This document shows, in pieces, positions 40,891 through 52,909 of a stretch of DNA of 64,000 nt (within the stretch, counting starts at the first letter, position 1; every line of letters begins with the position of its first letter). Position numbers and translations under genes: made by a program. The notes below the pieces were generated by a model, which saw nothing but the letters and a program-made list of their open reading frames with translations, was not told the origin of the DNA and ran no database searches. Source of the stretch: Tricholomella constricta (Eukaryota; Basidiomycota; Agaricomycetes; Agaricales; Lyophyllaceae); the NCBI GenBank assembly GCA_013368375.1, contig JAACJP010000021.1, forward strand, positions 372,001-436,000, in the 5' to 3' direction.

Positions 40891-42467
40891 GTCTTCCTTC
40901 ACTCACCCTCACCCTCGCCCTTGTGCTCACCCTGGCCCTCGCCCTCATTCTCGCCTTCGCCCCCGCCTCCGCACGGTAATTAAGCAATGATACTCGGAGC
41001 ACAAACAGCTTTACTACCGGCCTGCACCTGCCGGTCCGGGCCCCTACTTTGTGCACTGACAACGACCACAATCACGACAACGATAACGACAACTCAAATC
41101 AACTCCCAATCTACAGAAAGACCTCAGCAGGCTCATCTCCTTTCGGGCTTTGAATGTCGCGTTCGTTCTCCACGGAGGTTCTTTGGGAAGATGTGTCGGT
41201 TGTGGTGCCGAAGGAGGAAAATGCGGTTCTTGATATTCGCAAAGACACCGAGGCCGAGGCAGAGGCAGAGGATTTGGAGGTAGCGAAGGCAGCAGGACAG
41301 GAGTTTGTCAATACGCCGGAGGATACGGGTGATTTCAAAAGATCTTCAGAATCGGTCGTGACACCACACCATTGTTTCCGTCACTCCTTACAGTTCCTTC
41401 ACACAGAGGCCGGTCATCGCAAGCCCCCCTTGCAGCAGGTTATTCGTTTCCAGAGATTTATATTCTTACAATCTACTGACAACCACTCATTCCCCTAGCC
41501 TCGATATGGGCATGCCCAAACGGTCAATCAGCCATTGCAAAATCTGACAAACATTTATTTTCTTCTCCAGGTCAGGCTTGCACCGCCACGCCATGCATCT
41601 TCAGTCAGGAAGGGATTTATGACGCTTCGTGGTCAAATTCATGGAGATCGCCAAATTCTTCGGCTTCGCGGCGGGCGATTCTTTCCTCACAGGCATTCAG
41701 CATAGTGCCTAGGTCTTGCAAACCCAGTTCAATGTGAGTCACATCTGTTCTCCTTCATGCTTTCAGGTCCGTGTGCTCATCCAAGAGTATCCCAGCGCGT
41801 CATAATCTACATCAGCTCAGGCAAGTAAAAGGGTGCGACTGTCCACGTCGGCGGGGAGCCCCACGGGGAGATTTTCAGCTCTGACGTGACGTTCGTAAAG
41901 ATTGTCGGTTGGATTGAGTGCGCTGAGTACTAGAGTAAAGCATTGCAGGTGGGAATAGTGATGATTATTACGACAAATATGGGCATTCTTCTGTTAACTG
42001 TCATCAGTCTTCTGGCAATCTTGGTTCCCAGCTTACTGGATGGACCAGTATCCCCAATCACGATAAATTGAGGCCAAAGTATGAGAATAAGATCGCCTCC
42101 ATGCAAACACAAATTTCGATGCTCCAGCGTTACTTAGGAGACGCGAACGAGAAGTGCCTCATTTGTAGTGTATTTATTTTGATTGGTGAAACTGACAGCT
42201 TGTCGAATCTCTTTAAGTGTTGCACCGGCTGAAATCGTAAACGATGTCCGTGTACAGCGTGCTCAAGTTTGTCCAATTCTGGGTGTGACATGGCCACACA
42301 CGACTCTGCACATGCACAAGGAATAACTGACTGCAGCAATGCCTACAACCGGTTGATTGAGGTTAGTGTTAGCACCATAGATCACAATACACCAACTTTT
42401 GCTCAATTTTGTAGAATTTTAAGTCCGCGGTTCGATGGCTACATGTTTTTGTATTTCTATACAACCA
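40891..42467. other. Degenerate low-coding region
   Basis: A CCCTCGCCCTC-type repeat near 40905-40970 and a CGACAACGATAACGAC-type run near 41060-41100 are followed by short open frames on the plus strand (for example 41154..41498) without a recognisable domain. Possibly more decayed gene pieces. Confidence 0.35.
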
Positions 42468-42469
42468 TT

Positions 42470-44832
42470 ACATCACATCTTCCCATTCATTGTTGAGACT
42501 CTCAGATTCATCGTTCCTGATCTCCGCGTTCACCAATGCCGCTGGAATGACTGTGACCCTTGTCCATTGAGCGAGATCTCCATCTTCATGAACATACTTG
42601 GCGTAATTTCCGGGGTGGGTCAGAGTAAGCTGATTCATGGTCGTGCCGTGGGTGTCATTCGGGGAATCCCAGAACCAAAATGTTCCTTCATTGAGTTCCA
42701 CAACAAGGCGATGGGAAGCCCATACAAAGTTACTCTCATCGCGAAGGACCTGTTTTTATGACAATGAGTTATAATAGACACAAGAGAATAACAGTGATAC
42801 AGACCTTCGGTGAGCGGCGCATAACCCAGCCGCACGTTGCAGACCTGTCGTTATCGAGATGTCCAGCAGCAGCATATGCAAATGTACCAAATGCCAAGGT
42901 ATTTGGATAGCCTAAAACATTCTTAAGGCCCACAGCGTTGTCAGAAGTGGCCTAACAAATTTTATTCATATCACAAAATTTTATCAAAGTGTTTACGACT
43001 CACTTTTTCTCTGTCTGCAAAAGGCGGCAGAAACCCCGCTAAGAAACGATGATGTTTTGCAGTCATAACTGGTGGCAAACTAGATGAACCTAAAATTTTC
43101 AAAATAAAATAAAGAGATACTGACCAAAGTTGGTAGCTTGCAATCTGACACATAAATTATGAATCTCGGTTCCTCTCCGACGTGTAGCAGGACAAGGATT
43201 TTTCGACATCCTTTTTACAGGTTTCACCTTGTATAGAACCGTCAATAATAATCATTCATTCGAAAAGGAAGCTTACAGAAACAGTGTGAGATTTCCCGTA
43301 TACCGAATGACGACCAGGTGCTTTAACCATAACACCGCCACTGGTCACACGTTCACGTGGAATATTGTCAGATGTCCTGATAAGCACAAAATTTACAGCT
43401 GTTCAGGAGGCAAAATAGAACATGGCTTACCACATACTCTCTTCACAGCTTTTGACGGTGTCGGCGATTTTTTCGTTGTCGCTTGCAAACGTGTTGTCCA
43501 GAGCTTCTATGTTATAAACGACGCCACCAAACTAATGAGAAAAAAGTTGTTAATTACTCGGTGCATTATACGAAATACGATCTTACCACTTTTTCCCAAC
43601 ATGGATTGTCATCATTGGCGTTGTCCTTCGTCCATAAAATAATAGACACCATTTTCGTCCGATCTGTCGGAGCACAAATACGATGGAAATCGTTCACTTT
43701 AATATAGCCGTCAGGCTCCAGCGCGCTGTGCTGAAGCCCAACTTTGATTTGCTCGTCTGTCTCCACAAAGTGTTTCTTGCAACTGTTTTCTGTTGCGGCA
43801 GAAACACTACATTGAAAATGAATGAACTTCAAAAAAAATGGAAAATAGAAGCCTAAAAATTTACGCACCGCTCTACGCCTATCCATTTTGCAGCCTTGCG
43901 GCACGTCTTGCCAGATACGAATACTCGCTTTATGTCCTCTCTATGACCATGAGCTTCGACAAAACATGACAAAAGAAATTCAGACAACTCGGGATCCGTT
44001 TGCTTTTTGTCGTTTTGGATGGCATCCATGCGTTGAATAAACATCGATAGAATCTTGTTCTCTTGATGAACACGATCTTTTCCCTAGGTATAGATTATAA
44101 GTTACAGGGACATGATATTATTAAATCATAATACCAGCATAGAGTCATACAGGATTTTGGATGCAGGAATCTGAACGCCAAAAGATGAATATTGGAAATA
44201 TGCAGAACTGTCAGCAGTCTCACCTGTTTGTTGCCATCCAAACTCTATAAAATTTCAAAAGGATTAGTAGTAGATTCTCTATAATCAGAGGACTTACTCT
44301 ATCGTATAAATTCATGTCTTGCGACACTCGCGTAACCAACCGCGAGCTGACAAAAGTTTGCATGAAAGCATGCCCCGTCACCAAGCCGAGTGTAAAGTGA
44401 GATCGATTTTGGTCAACGTCACGTCCCCAAGACAAGATGATGTCATTAATAATATCCTGCACCACTTTAGCCTGCGCTTTAGTGAACACAGTTTGAGCAA
44501 TATCTGGAAGGGCTTGATAACAAACAATTAGATCACAGTCATGTATGAAAGTAAGAACAGAAATCACAGCGTAGCTCAGGCCCAGAGAGTGTATCGGTAG
44601 TTTCCCCAGGCAAAAGGAAGTTGTCATTCCCTTTACGAGTCCACAATGTGCCAGTAGAGTCTTGAGAAACGTCAGGCAGTGATCCAGAACCACCAGTTGA
44701 AAGATTAGTGAATAAATTGTTTAACTCCTTGTTGCTGTCGTTATGTCCATTTGGGAAGATCCCAGAATGGACTTCATCCACGGCAAGACGCTGGGAAGAT
44801 ACTTTAGATCGTTTGGCAGCAAAGTTATCCAT
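42470..44832 (-). CDS. Multi-exon protein with dioxygenase-like C-terminus (uncertain)
   Basis: The ATG at 44832 opens MDNFAAKRSKVSSQRLAV. Coding blocks follow at about 44549-44832, 44290-44510, 43865-44080 (FVSGKTCRKAAKWIGVERC), 43590-43810 (KVNDFHRICAPTDRTKMVS), 43440-43530, 43010-43090, 42800-42960 and 42470-42755, separated by short GT-AG introns. I did not fix every border. The last blocks contain GHLDNDRSA, ESNFVWASHRLVVELNEGT, and then SPNDTHGTT followed by QWTRVTVIP. A His-x-Asp pair, a distal His and a later Arg in this order fit an Fe(II)/2-oxoglutarate dioxygenase fold. A relation to the TET/JBP-type enzymes common in basidiomycete mobile DNA is possible but only inferred. No obvious stop breaks the blocks. 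Confidence 0.5.
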
Positions 44833-45569
44833 GATGATAGCGAGGAATCAAGATTGTCGTTGAATTCACGAAAATGATTATGTAAACAGTTTAAAAGAGA
44901 ACGCTTAAGGTTGATGCCTTCCTAACACTCCCCTGACCTTTTGGTTGTCGTTGCAGCCTTATAAAGGTGAATGCGCAACTCTAAAGATGCACAAACTTCT
45001 GCAGCCCAATATGGGTGAATGAGAGTGCAGCATGTCTACGTGTTTCCAGCTCTTGTGTATTTCTTGACATAAAATTTGTGTTCTCAAATGGCGCTGGAGG
45101 ATGAAGGTCACCAGGACGATAATATAGCCCTCCGAAAATGCTGTAAGTCCTCCTTCACTTTATTTTTACAAGCCCTGAATCCTAACGACTGCTTGTTTGA
45201 CCGACGTGTTTCCACTTCGCTGTCGCAGCGTGGACTTTCGCCTCCGGTGAAGACAGCAACAACACCTGTTTCTTCTCAATCCTGCATCCGTGTCTTTGGA
45301 ATACGGGCGTCAGAGGCTTGGACACTTTACACCACTGATATGTCGCGCGCCGCAAACTGAGGACAGTGGCTTCGATATCGTGCCTTACATCGGGTGCAGC
45401 TTTTTGCCGGGAACCTATTCACTCCAACATGCAGAGTCGTCGACCATCCTCTTCCGCAACGGAGGTTCGTGTTCCCTTGTTGAAGTCCTGCGTCGAATCT
45501 AATGTGTGTATACAGAACCCAGGGACATTTTCATTCAAAGATGTCATGTCCCCCATACAACACGAGCAG
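44833..45569. other. Spacer, no clear gene
   Basis: Upstream region of the minus-strand gene ending at 42470. Plus-strand frames at 45088-45360 and 45366-45560 are not recognised. The latter may belong to the DUF4246 remnant that follows. Confidence 0.35.
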
Positions 45570-46012
45570 CGCTTTCCGCCAATCGTGAAAGGGCACCTGG
45601 GAAGGGAGAGGTGGAGGAGTCTGGATCTCTGGGCAACGTACAACGACCACGGGATCCAGGTGATGGTCACGCTCGGCGTTATTCACATTATGCCTGAAAA
45701 GCCGACGACGAGGGCAGGTTCTGGCATGTTGAGGGAAAGATGGTGAGCCCCCTTCCTATCCATCTTCTTGCCTCTGATCACAGGGATATCGCAGGACGAC
45801 GACATCTGCGCCTCGGCGATTTGCTACTACCACTCTCTCAACATTACGCCCTCTCACCTCGCCTTTTGGCAGCAGCCCGACACCGACACCATGCACGTTG
45901 ATTACCAACAAGACCACCGCGACTGGCTGCTCGCCGTCTTCGGGTGCCAATTGGACGAGCCGAGCATTCAGGAAGTCGGCGCGATCGACACACGTGAGGA
46001 CACAAGAGGCGC
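45570..46012 (+). pseudogene. DUF4246 gene remnant
   Basis: 45600..45746 reads ERWRSLDLWATYNDHGIQVM and IHIMPEKP. After a short gap or intron, 45786..46010 reads ISQDDDICASAICYYHSLNI, LAFWQQPDTDTM, DHRDWLLAVFGC and VGAIDTRE. Fungal DUF4246 proteins have this order: QVIVKLANI, LTPEKPxYxGGSWHVEG, then ICASAxYYY, LAFRQ, DWL and GSVxTREGR. The WHVEG segment is in another frame and the protein dissolves into low-complexity sequence after TRED, so this is a truncated, frameshifted copy. The function of the family is unknown. Confidence 0.6.
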
Positions 46013-46350
46013 CTCCACAGCACCGCCGTCACCACTGCCATTGTCATCGCCACTCCCATCGTCATTGCCACCACCAGTGTCCTCCCCACCGCCATCGTCG
46101 TCCTTATTATCGCCTTACCATCGCTATCACTGCCCCACCACCGCTGTCGTCGCCCCATCACCACTATTGTCACTCCACTGCCGCCATCGTCGCCCCACCA
46201 CCGCCTGTCGCCCCACCACCACTCATCAGCATTGCCATCGCCGCCGCTATTGTCACCTCAACTTGACCAGTAGCACAGTACCGTTGTCGCCACTGCCATC
46301 GTGGTTGCCATTACCGTCGTCGTGGTTGCCACTGCCATCTTCACAGTTAT
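46013..46350 (+). repeat. CCACC/ATCGCC low-complexity tract
   Basis: Imperfect repeats of CACCACCGCC, CATCGTCGCC and related triplets with strong strand bias (C-rich on the plus strand). They could encode Pro/Ser/His repeats in any frame, but no gene is supported. Confidence 0.7.
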
Positions 46351-47605
46351 ACAAGTGCCCTACAATCAGCAAATCCCCCTCGGTGCGCCCTTATTCAGCT
46401 CATGACTTGTTTTGTACGCTCTCACCAGTCTTCCAGATATACACTCGGCGCCAGCCCTCCATCGCAACCCGTTACATACACATTCACGCCATGGACTCCT
46501 TCAAATTCTTCTTCTTCATCTTCCTCGTTTCCTAGTGAAGGGTACGTCCTCCTCATACCGCGCCCGTTCACACACAACCCACGCCAACAACCCGAGCCTC
46601 TCTACAGGATCTCAGCATGCATCAACCTCGATCCATTTCTTCCAATATCCTATATCACGCAGGTGCATCGACCAGGGCCCTGGGATGCAGAAACACCAGG
46701 TGAACTAGTGGGAAAGTTTGAGTAGGTATCTCGAGTCCCTCTGTCATCTGTGGATTACTTACCTTCAGTACTGTTATGGTAGGCTTTCGCTCAACCAGAA
46801 GCGCACCATCCTCACATTCGAAGATACCACTACTCGGTTATCTAATGTACTTTCCAGCGTCAACGGATCCTCTGTATGTCGTGATCCATACATTGCCTCT
46901 CACGTTATGCTGATACACCCTCGCGATAGCGCCATTGGACGTGGACGTTCAACTCAATAAACCTACGGTGGGATTGTCGTATGAACATCGATGACGGCTC
47001 TCCCATGTGCATCGTGCGCTTCCCCACATCGCTGTCGTTTACCTCCATTGAAGGCCTTCACTTAGTGCTATTCCCATCCTACTGATCACCAACTCGCGTC
47101 CTTCGTCCCGCCTTCCCCAGAGGCACGCCATACCTCAATTACTGTTGCAGACAATCCTGATCTCGTTTCACTCACGAAACCCATCCCGAAAAGCGAGGCA
47201 GACGTCGATTACCTCGCGGGTGACGGATCGACTTGTGAAAGTGAGTGCTCTTGATGCCAGGGTAAAAGTATGTTGCGCATGATCCACTAAATAACTTGAC
47301 ACTTCTGTGGTCGTATAACTGCAAAGTGGCTTAACATAAGTAAATGTACACAAAGTGAAAAAAATGTAACTAAGTATACGTAGAAATATAAGTGTTCATA
47401 AAAATATAAAGAGAATGTTCGTAAGGAATTAAGTGTCAGTGAACAAACGAAGCAAAAAAAGTCTTTAAAGTCTGTAGTAAAGTAAATGTCTGTATATAGA
47501 TAAATGTCTGTATAAAATCAAGTTTTCATGAACAACACAAGAAAAAAACGGATAAAATGATGATAAAATATCGAAGAATGATCATGGAATGTAGTGCAAA
47601 CTACC
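46351..47605. other. Gene-free region, AT-rich toward the right
   Basis: Short unrelated open frames only. From 47340 to 47590 the sequence is AT-rich with recurrent GTAAATGT, TGTCTGTATA and AAAATATAAAG words, consistent with the 3' flank of the minus-strand gene to the right. Confidence 0.4.
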
Positions 47606-49114
47606 TCAACCCTTCTTGTTCGAACGAGATCCCTTGGCTTTACCTTTACCCTTTCGATCGGCGACGGTCTCTTCATCAAGCTCTAAACCTTTGATCTCCA
47701 TAAAGTCCTCGAGCTTATCTGAAGGACTGACAACGGCAGACAGAGTAGATGATGGGGGTGCTTTAAATGATGTTGACGCCACGGAAGATGTCGAAGCTTT
47801 AAGACGTTTGCTTCCAAAGTTGTCAAATGCATCGTCTTTTGAAAGCTTTGCTGATGTACGTATGGTATTGCCAATTGCCACATTTTGAACGCCACCTTGT
47901 TCAATGGGCATAGGAGACTTCGTGAGTGCTCGCATACTATGGGCATTGATTTGATAAATCTTCAGAATGAGAAGGGTTAATGGCAATTCAAGATAACACG
48001 GACATATGGTACGCACATGTCGTGTGCCACCCCGTACATCAGACATGATAAAACAATGGAAGGACACTCTCATGATGACAAGGGTTCCTGGTCGGAACAC
48101 ATCATACATGTCCCAAGGCCTCACCAAAGTGCCATTGACGTCGCGAACATCAAGCTGAGCAAGTCGTGAATGTTCATGTCGAAACAGAGGGCCGCCGTAA
48201 TCGGGAAGGCGTTTACAAGGATATGTTGTGTCCAATGTAGCTTCAGCTAAAAAGAGATGACCTATAATGCCAGAAAAATAGTAATAAATAACGCACCAGT
48301 GCTTTGACCTTCTTCGACCGCATCATCAACAGACTCAGCCGGTTTGACTTCATCGGAATCTAACGAACATTTTCCAACATGTCGTTTGCCACCTCGCTGT
48401 TGTGTCTTGCTCTTAGGGACCTAAAGGTAAAATTTAGTCATGAATGCATTAGCATACAATAATATAGATCATCTCACAATATATTTCGGGGGGAGGGTAA
48501 CGACAATAACGTTGGGTGGGTCACGTTCGTTCCCTTTCTGTTCAACAATGCACTCCTTCGCATTAAAACTCTGATAATTGTCAGTAGTGTCTGAAGAAAA
48601 AATAGTAAAAATCGGAGACGAACACTGCTGAACTCCTTTTCATCCACCTGTACGACAGCATTATAAGTCGCAACTTGATTGCCATAAAGTGCCTCGACGA
48701 GATCCGTAGCTTCAGTAGGACAACCAATATGGACAACATCTTTGACGCGAACATCATCTGTGATGACTTTAGTCTAAAAACCCAGCGAGTTAACCCGAAC
48801 ATAGAACACCAAAACCCAATTTAACGCACCTCATTTCCAGGGGGGCCTGCATAAAATGAACCACGCGCAGACATTTTTGTTCCTTGTGACTCGGTACCTA
48901 TTTCACCAAACAAGACTCCAATGTACTCCTCCTGACATTTGTTAACATAGCGATAATTTTTGCTCCAATCTTCGATAGAACGAAAAAAAGTTGCATTGTA
49001 ATTGGCGGCAGCGATGGCGCGATCTTCAAGAACAATGATTTCCGATGCAAGCTCGTCGTAACTGTTGTCGGAAACCAAATTTTTGAAATGCGGTGTAGGA
49101 AAATTGGTGTTCAT
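47606..49114 (-). CDS. Uncharacterised multi-exon Agaricomycete protein
   Basis: The ATG at 49114 starts MNTNFPTPHFKNLVSDNSYD. About five exons are visible: 49114-48832, 48773-48627 (TKVITDDVRVKDVVHIGCP), 48569-48475 (NVIVVTLPPEIYCE), about 48420-48300 (Lys-rich, with a Val-Asp-Asp end), and about 48240-47606 with one more small intron. Features: an N-terminal helix, a beta-like middle, then RLPDYGGPLFRHEHSRLAQL, then RPWDMYDVFRPGTLVIMRVS and YQINAHSMRALTKSPMPIE. The C-terminus is basic (KGKGKAKGSRSNKKG). The middle has the look of a small OB-like beta barrel repeated in many hypothetical proteins near basidiomycete Helitrons; this is recollection and inference, not a match I can verify. No stop interrupts the blocks. 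It is divergent from the gene at 49867. Confidence 0.5.
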
Positions 49115-49866
49115 GATTAGCTCTCAGATAGGGGGAGAGGACAGTGGGGAAGATTGACTATGGTAGATCAAGCACTAAAGGGTGTTTTATACTTTGTCGC
49201 ATTGGGGAGTATTGCCCGTAAAACCTAAACTTCTCAGTTAGCCGCAATGTCTAAACGTCGGATACAGATAGACGAGGGACTGCGGAAAAAAAAAACGTGC
49301 CAAAATGCCCTTTATGTCACGTTCTAGTTCAATGGATGAATGGATAAACGGATGGATGAATTACTCGCAGCAAACTCAAAAAAGAACGACCGGGGCCTGT
49401 TCAACATACATAACATGAAATATATGCTGCAAACATGAATGAACCAGAGCTCAGACGTATACGGCAGGTCACAGATTACTTTACTGATGTCACACTCCTT
49501 TGCGTCCAGTCCACACCTCCACAAATACCCAAAAACAGCGAAAGACGTGAAAACGTGTAGCATGGAAATAACATGCAGTAATTGGGTAACGAGCTCCTTG
49601 TGAATAAGCATCATAATCATGCACTCTAAGTACGCTTTTTGCTTTCCAGTGTACAATGTTGTCGTTCCGTAAAACAGTGTAATGACCGGAGAGACTCGTT
49701 CTCTGGGCAGAGAGTGAATGCTTTCCTTCTGTAACGGAATCAATGAACGACACTCTATGCGTCATATGCGCACTTCGTTCCATGTATTTTTACAATAGGA
49801 GCAATCTAAAACATTTCCAAGCTTCGCAAGCATGCTCAATACACAATAACGAAATCGCTGACCATC
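49115..49866. other. Divergent promoter region
   Basis: 752 bp between two start codons on opposite strands. A minus-strand frame (49324..49743) lacks an ATG and shows no family pattern. No further feature is seen. Confidence 0.45.
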
Positions 49867-51027
49867 ATGCACTTCAATCTGCTTTGTGCCGCTTGCATCA
49901 CACCAGCTGAAGTCAACAAACATGGACCGTGGTTTAACGTCGGTCGTCTCAAATCCATGCCCAATACGGCCAATAACAAGCAGGAACCACCGAACGATAC
50001 ATTTGTTTGTTATGACACCGCTGTGGGAACACCGTGTGTTATATGTTACGCTTGTGCGGAGAATGCTGGGGACTACACAATTGTGCCCCCATCATACGAT
50101 GCCATAGCAAAGGATGTTCCTGCAGTCATGCACAAACTGAGTGGTGCCGAAACCGCGCTTATAACACTGGTGTTTCACGTCGGAACTTGTATCAGTGTTA
50201 AAGGCGAAGTCACAAGCATAACGGCCCAACTTCTTCCCCTGCAATTCCACGGCTCCTTCACCCCTGCCAAGCTACCCCTATCATATGAAGAACTACGTCT
50301 TGTGTTGACAATAACGACTGAATTAGTGGATGGCTTCATCTCAACGGATGAAATATGTGTTCGACGCGACAAAGTCCAAAGAGCGCTCGAATGGCTTACA
50401 AGTCACAGTGAAGCGTATAAAAATGTCGACATCGATTGGGAAAGAATCACAAATTTGCCAATAGCGAATGAATTGCCGGATATAGAGACATACAATGTTC
50501 GACCGTTCGGTACGCGGCACCACATTCAGTCCTTTCAAATCACTGACATGTCTCCAGTTGAACGTGAAATACCACTGGGCCTCAAAAATTCAAGTGAGTG
50601 TATCATAAAGCAAAATATGTATTTCAGGACTTAATGGAATGCAGCTGTCCCGTTACTCAATAGTGATGGTATTCCTGGATTTTCAGAAGCCTGTCCAACA
50701 ATTTTTCCCAATGGTGTCGGTCAATTCACTAGAGGACGGAATTTTATCGTGTCCGACCTGCAACAGTGGGCTTTGAAGCGTGGAACCCATTTTTGGCGCA
50801 AAGTTCCCGCTTTCGCAGTAATGATGGTTTGGCTATTGGAGGAATTTTGGAACGAAGAAGACACATGGATAACAGACGAGAACAAACGAACAATGCGCCA
50901 AAAACTAGGGGTTGAAAGACTATGGCAGGAATTCAGCTGTGATGAAGTCCATGCTGCTGCGTTACTGCGGTATAGTCGAAGGAATGGGTTCTATGTAGCG
51001 GCTGACGATGTTGACTACAAAAAATAA
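49867..51027 (+). CDS. Helitron Rep N-terminal-like protein without HUH domain
   Basis: Exons 49867..50593 and 50687..51027 give 355 residues with a proper ATG, one GT-AG intron and a stop. The protein parallels the Helitron in this window block by block. CVICYACAENAGDY resembles LCAECRGELRN. The LSGAETALITLVF block resembles LTAVEESIIARCR. RRDKVQRALEWLTSHSEAY resembles RASRIRSALVWLKQNNYLY. Near the end, SEACPTIFPNGVGQFTRGR resembles YPTLFPYGLGGFEDHRR, and LQQWALKRGTHFWRKVPAF resembles VKHLLNLSDRRFQTHHAF. It then stops before where HUH and tyrosine motifs would lie. So it is a DUF6570-plus-Helitron-N domain protein lacking nuclease and helicase. It could be a trimmed Helitron relic that stayed open or a recruited regulator; its role is unknown. 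Confidence 0.65.
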
Positions 51028-51349
51028 AGCATAATGTACATGGACGATTACAAGCATTGACGATAACTGATAAATACTTCGGCTACAGCAACGCCGCAAA
51101 CTCGAACGCTCTCAGACACACTCTATGCGAGTAGTCCCATCAATTTGCGCTTTGTGATGCTACATATTGTCCATGTCGCTAATTATGACAAACGAAACTT
51201 AGTTCTCCTACTACCCACCACCTCTGAAAATCAACTGTCCTCACACAGCAGGGTCCGCCAGAGACTAGCACACTTGGCGTGAACAAACTATGTGTATTCC
51301 ATGACACGCCTTCAAGACACTCCCTTTACAGCAAATTGTGTCTATGTTA
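51028..51349. other. Convergent spacer
   Basis: 322 bp between two converging genes; nothing recognised. Confidence 0.45.
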
Positions 51350-52165
51350 TCAAGCTACGAACACCCGTTTCCATTGTCCTGTAGCATATGACTCACTGTC
51401 CTGCATCCATTTTATCCTTGTCCCTCCTGGCATGTTCGGACAATCCCAATAAGCACATCTCTCCGCCAGTGACCAACCATCTTGTATCAATTCAGCCGCA
51501 GGTGCTCTCCGATCCTTGCGACTATCCCACGTCACCCACCCTGCTCCTCGTCCATCCCGAAGATTTCGGCTTGTCAACGCGCATGTTGCATTATGACAAG
51601 GTTGATTAGGACATGAAATTGGCTCTAAAACCAGAAATCCACGGTGTCCTAATGTTCTGTTGTGTGAAGGCCGCTTCACATCCAAAACAAACACTAAACC
51701 ATCGTTCAACTGAGCTTGATACAATGCCAGAAGCCCTCGGTTGGTTACTGCTCCCATTCCCGCTGTAGTTCTGGCACTCGTTATAATATCTTGTAATCCC
51801 CTGGTATAATGTGCGACTGACACCGTTATTTGTTTTGAGACCAGACACATTGATTTCGTTGCAACAAAATGTGCAACGGTGCTGTCCGCAAAACGTACGG
51901 ATACTTGTCCCCGATGAACACTGTACCCTTGTTCTCGCAAGAATGACAGCATTCGCAAAAAAGTCTGAAACGGCACCACAACGTTGATGTCAGGTAACGG
52001 TCCATCTTCAAAAATAAAGTAGGACATCGCGGATCCAATGAGAGCTCCTCTGATGTTCTCCAAGGTATCCAAAAAGCGATGTTGTTCACCTGATAGCGGA
52101 TTAGAGCTATTGAATGGTAGTATAAAGTTACCCACCGTTTTCAAAAAAGGGGTCTAATAACAAAA
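51350..52165 (-). CDS. Uncharacterised protein, N-terminus unresolved
   Basis: One long open exon from an acceptor near 52165 to the stop at 51350, about 270 residues, beginning TPFLKTVGNFILPFNSSN. No ATG starts the frame, so at least one upstream exon exists; candidates lie between 52165 and 52330. The pattern LDTLENIRGALIGSAMSYF, then DINVVVPFQTFLRMLSFLRE, resembles the widespread Agaricomycete proteins with ISGSAAL and DLDxYVP motifs, which look nucleotidyltransferase-like. Here the DLD triad is DIN, so catalysis is unlikely. A cysteine-rich C-terminal part (CPNQPCHNATC, CAYWDCPN) may bind metal. Function is unknown. Confidence 0.45.
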
Positions 52166-52441
52166 CAAGACGCCTTGTCAATGCAGCACTTGCATGTACG
52201 CGTAGTTCTGTTGACACTCTGCTGCAGGAAAATAAAACTGCAATTGAACATTCGAGAAATATTGCATCCCAAATTTCGGGAGTCGACGTTATCATGATAG
52301 GTTCGAATCAAGAGTGAATGCAAAACTGACTCAGATTTTGAAAAGGGAACAAAAATGATAATTAAAGAGTGTTCACAGCATATAACAAACAGATGTCACA
52401 TCTCTATAAAAGTGTGTGCGTGCACAACACATAAGAGACTC

Positions 52442-52615
52442 AAGTCCTCCGAAGGGAGGCACGGGATGAGAGAGGACACGTTTCGTGACACGCGGCCACA
52501 TGACCTGGCGCCTCTTAACTTCCTACCTCCATCTACGCGTACTCTCCTCCTCTGTAACCGGAACTGTAGTCGGTAACCACTACCCGCGTAGTTCACTCGC
52601 GCAGTTCCCATCGCG
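52442..52615 (+). repeat. Split direct repeat A1
   Basis: 174 bp, repeated at 55370..55543 with one substitution noticed (near 52565). Begins AAGTCCTCCGAAGGGAGG, an inverted-repeat-like start. Confidence 0.92.
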
Positions 52616-52669
52616 TTTCGCGTCTACTTCCTCCTCTCGCCATCCTCCACTTCCAATACCTCCGTGTTC

Positions 52670-52909
52670 ATGGCTCCCCCGCCTAAGCGTAAACCCGCTC
52701 GTTCTGCGTCTCGCGCTACCTCCCCTCCATCCAAGGAGGATTTGCCGGCTTCTGCCTCCAGCGATCTTCAGGCCAACCCTTCATCGTCAACGACGCCTCC
52801 CTCTACTGCTTACACTACAGACGCTTCCAATGGGACTTCGCTGGCACCTCCTGTCATCGCTCGAGCCTCCGATCCCCACCCTCGATTTCATTTTCTTTCG
52901 GTATCCTAA
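52670..52909 (+). pseudogene. Ngaro Gag N-terminal remnant
   Basis: ATG 52670 opens MAPPPKRKPARSASRATSPP, a basic, Ser/Pro-rich Gag-type start of 79 codons. It is cut by an internal deletion near 52880, after which RT sequence follows in another frame. Confidence 0.6.

Noticed and set aside
46351..46730. Ser/Pro-rich open frames after the triplet tract
   Set aside because: Low complexity and overlapping in several frames; no gene structure or homologous pattern.
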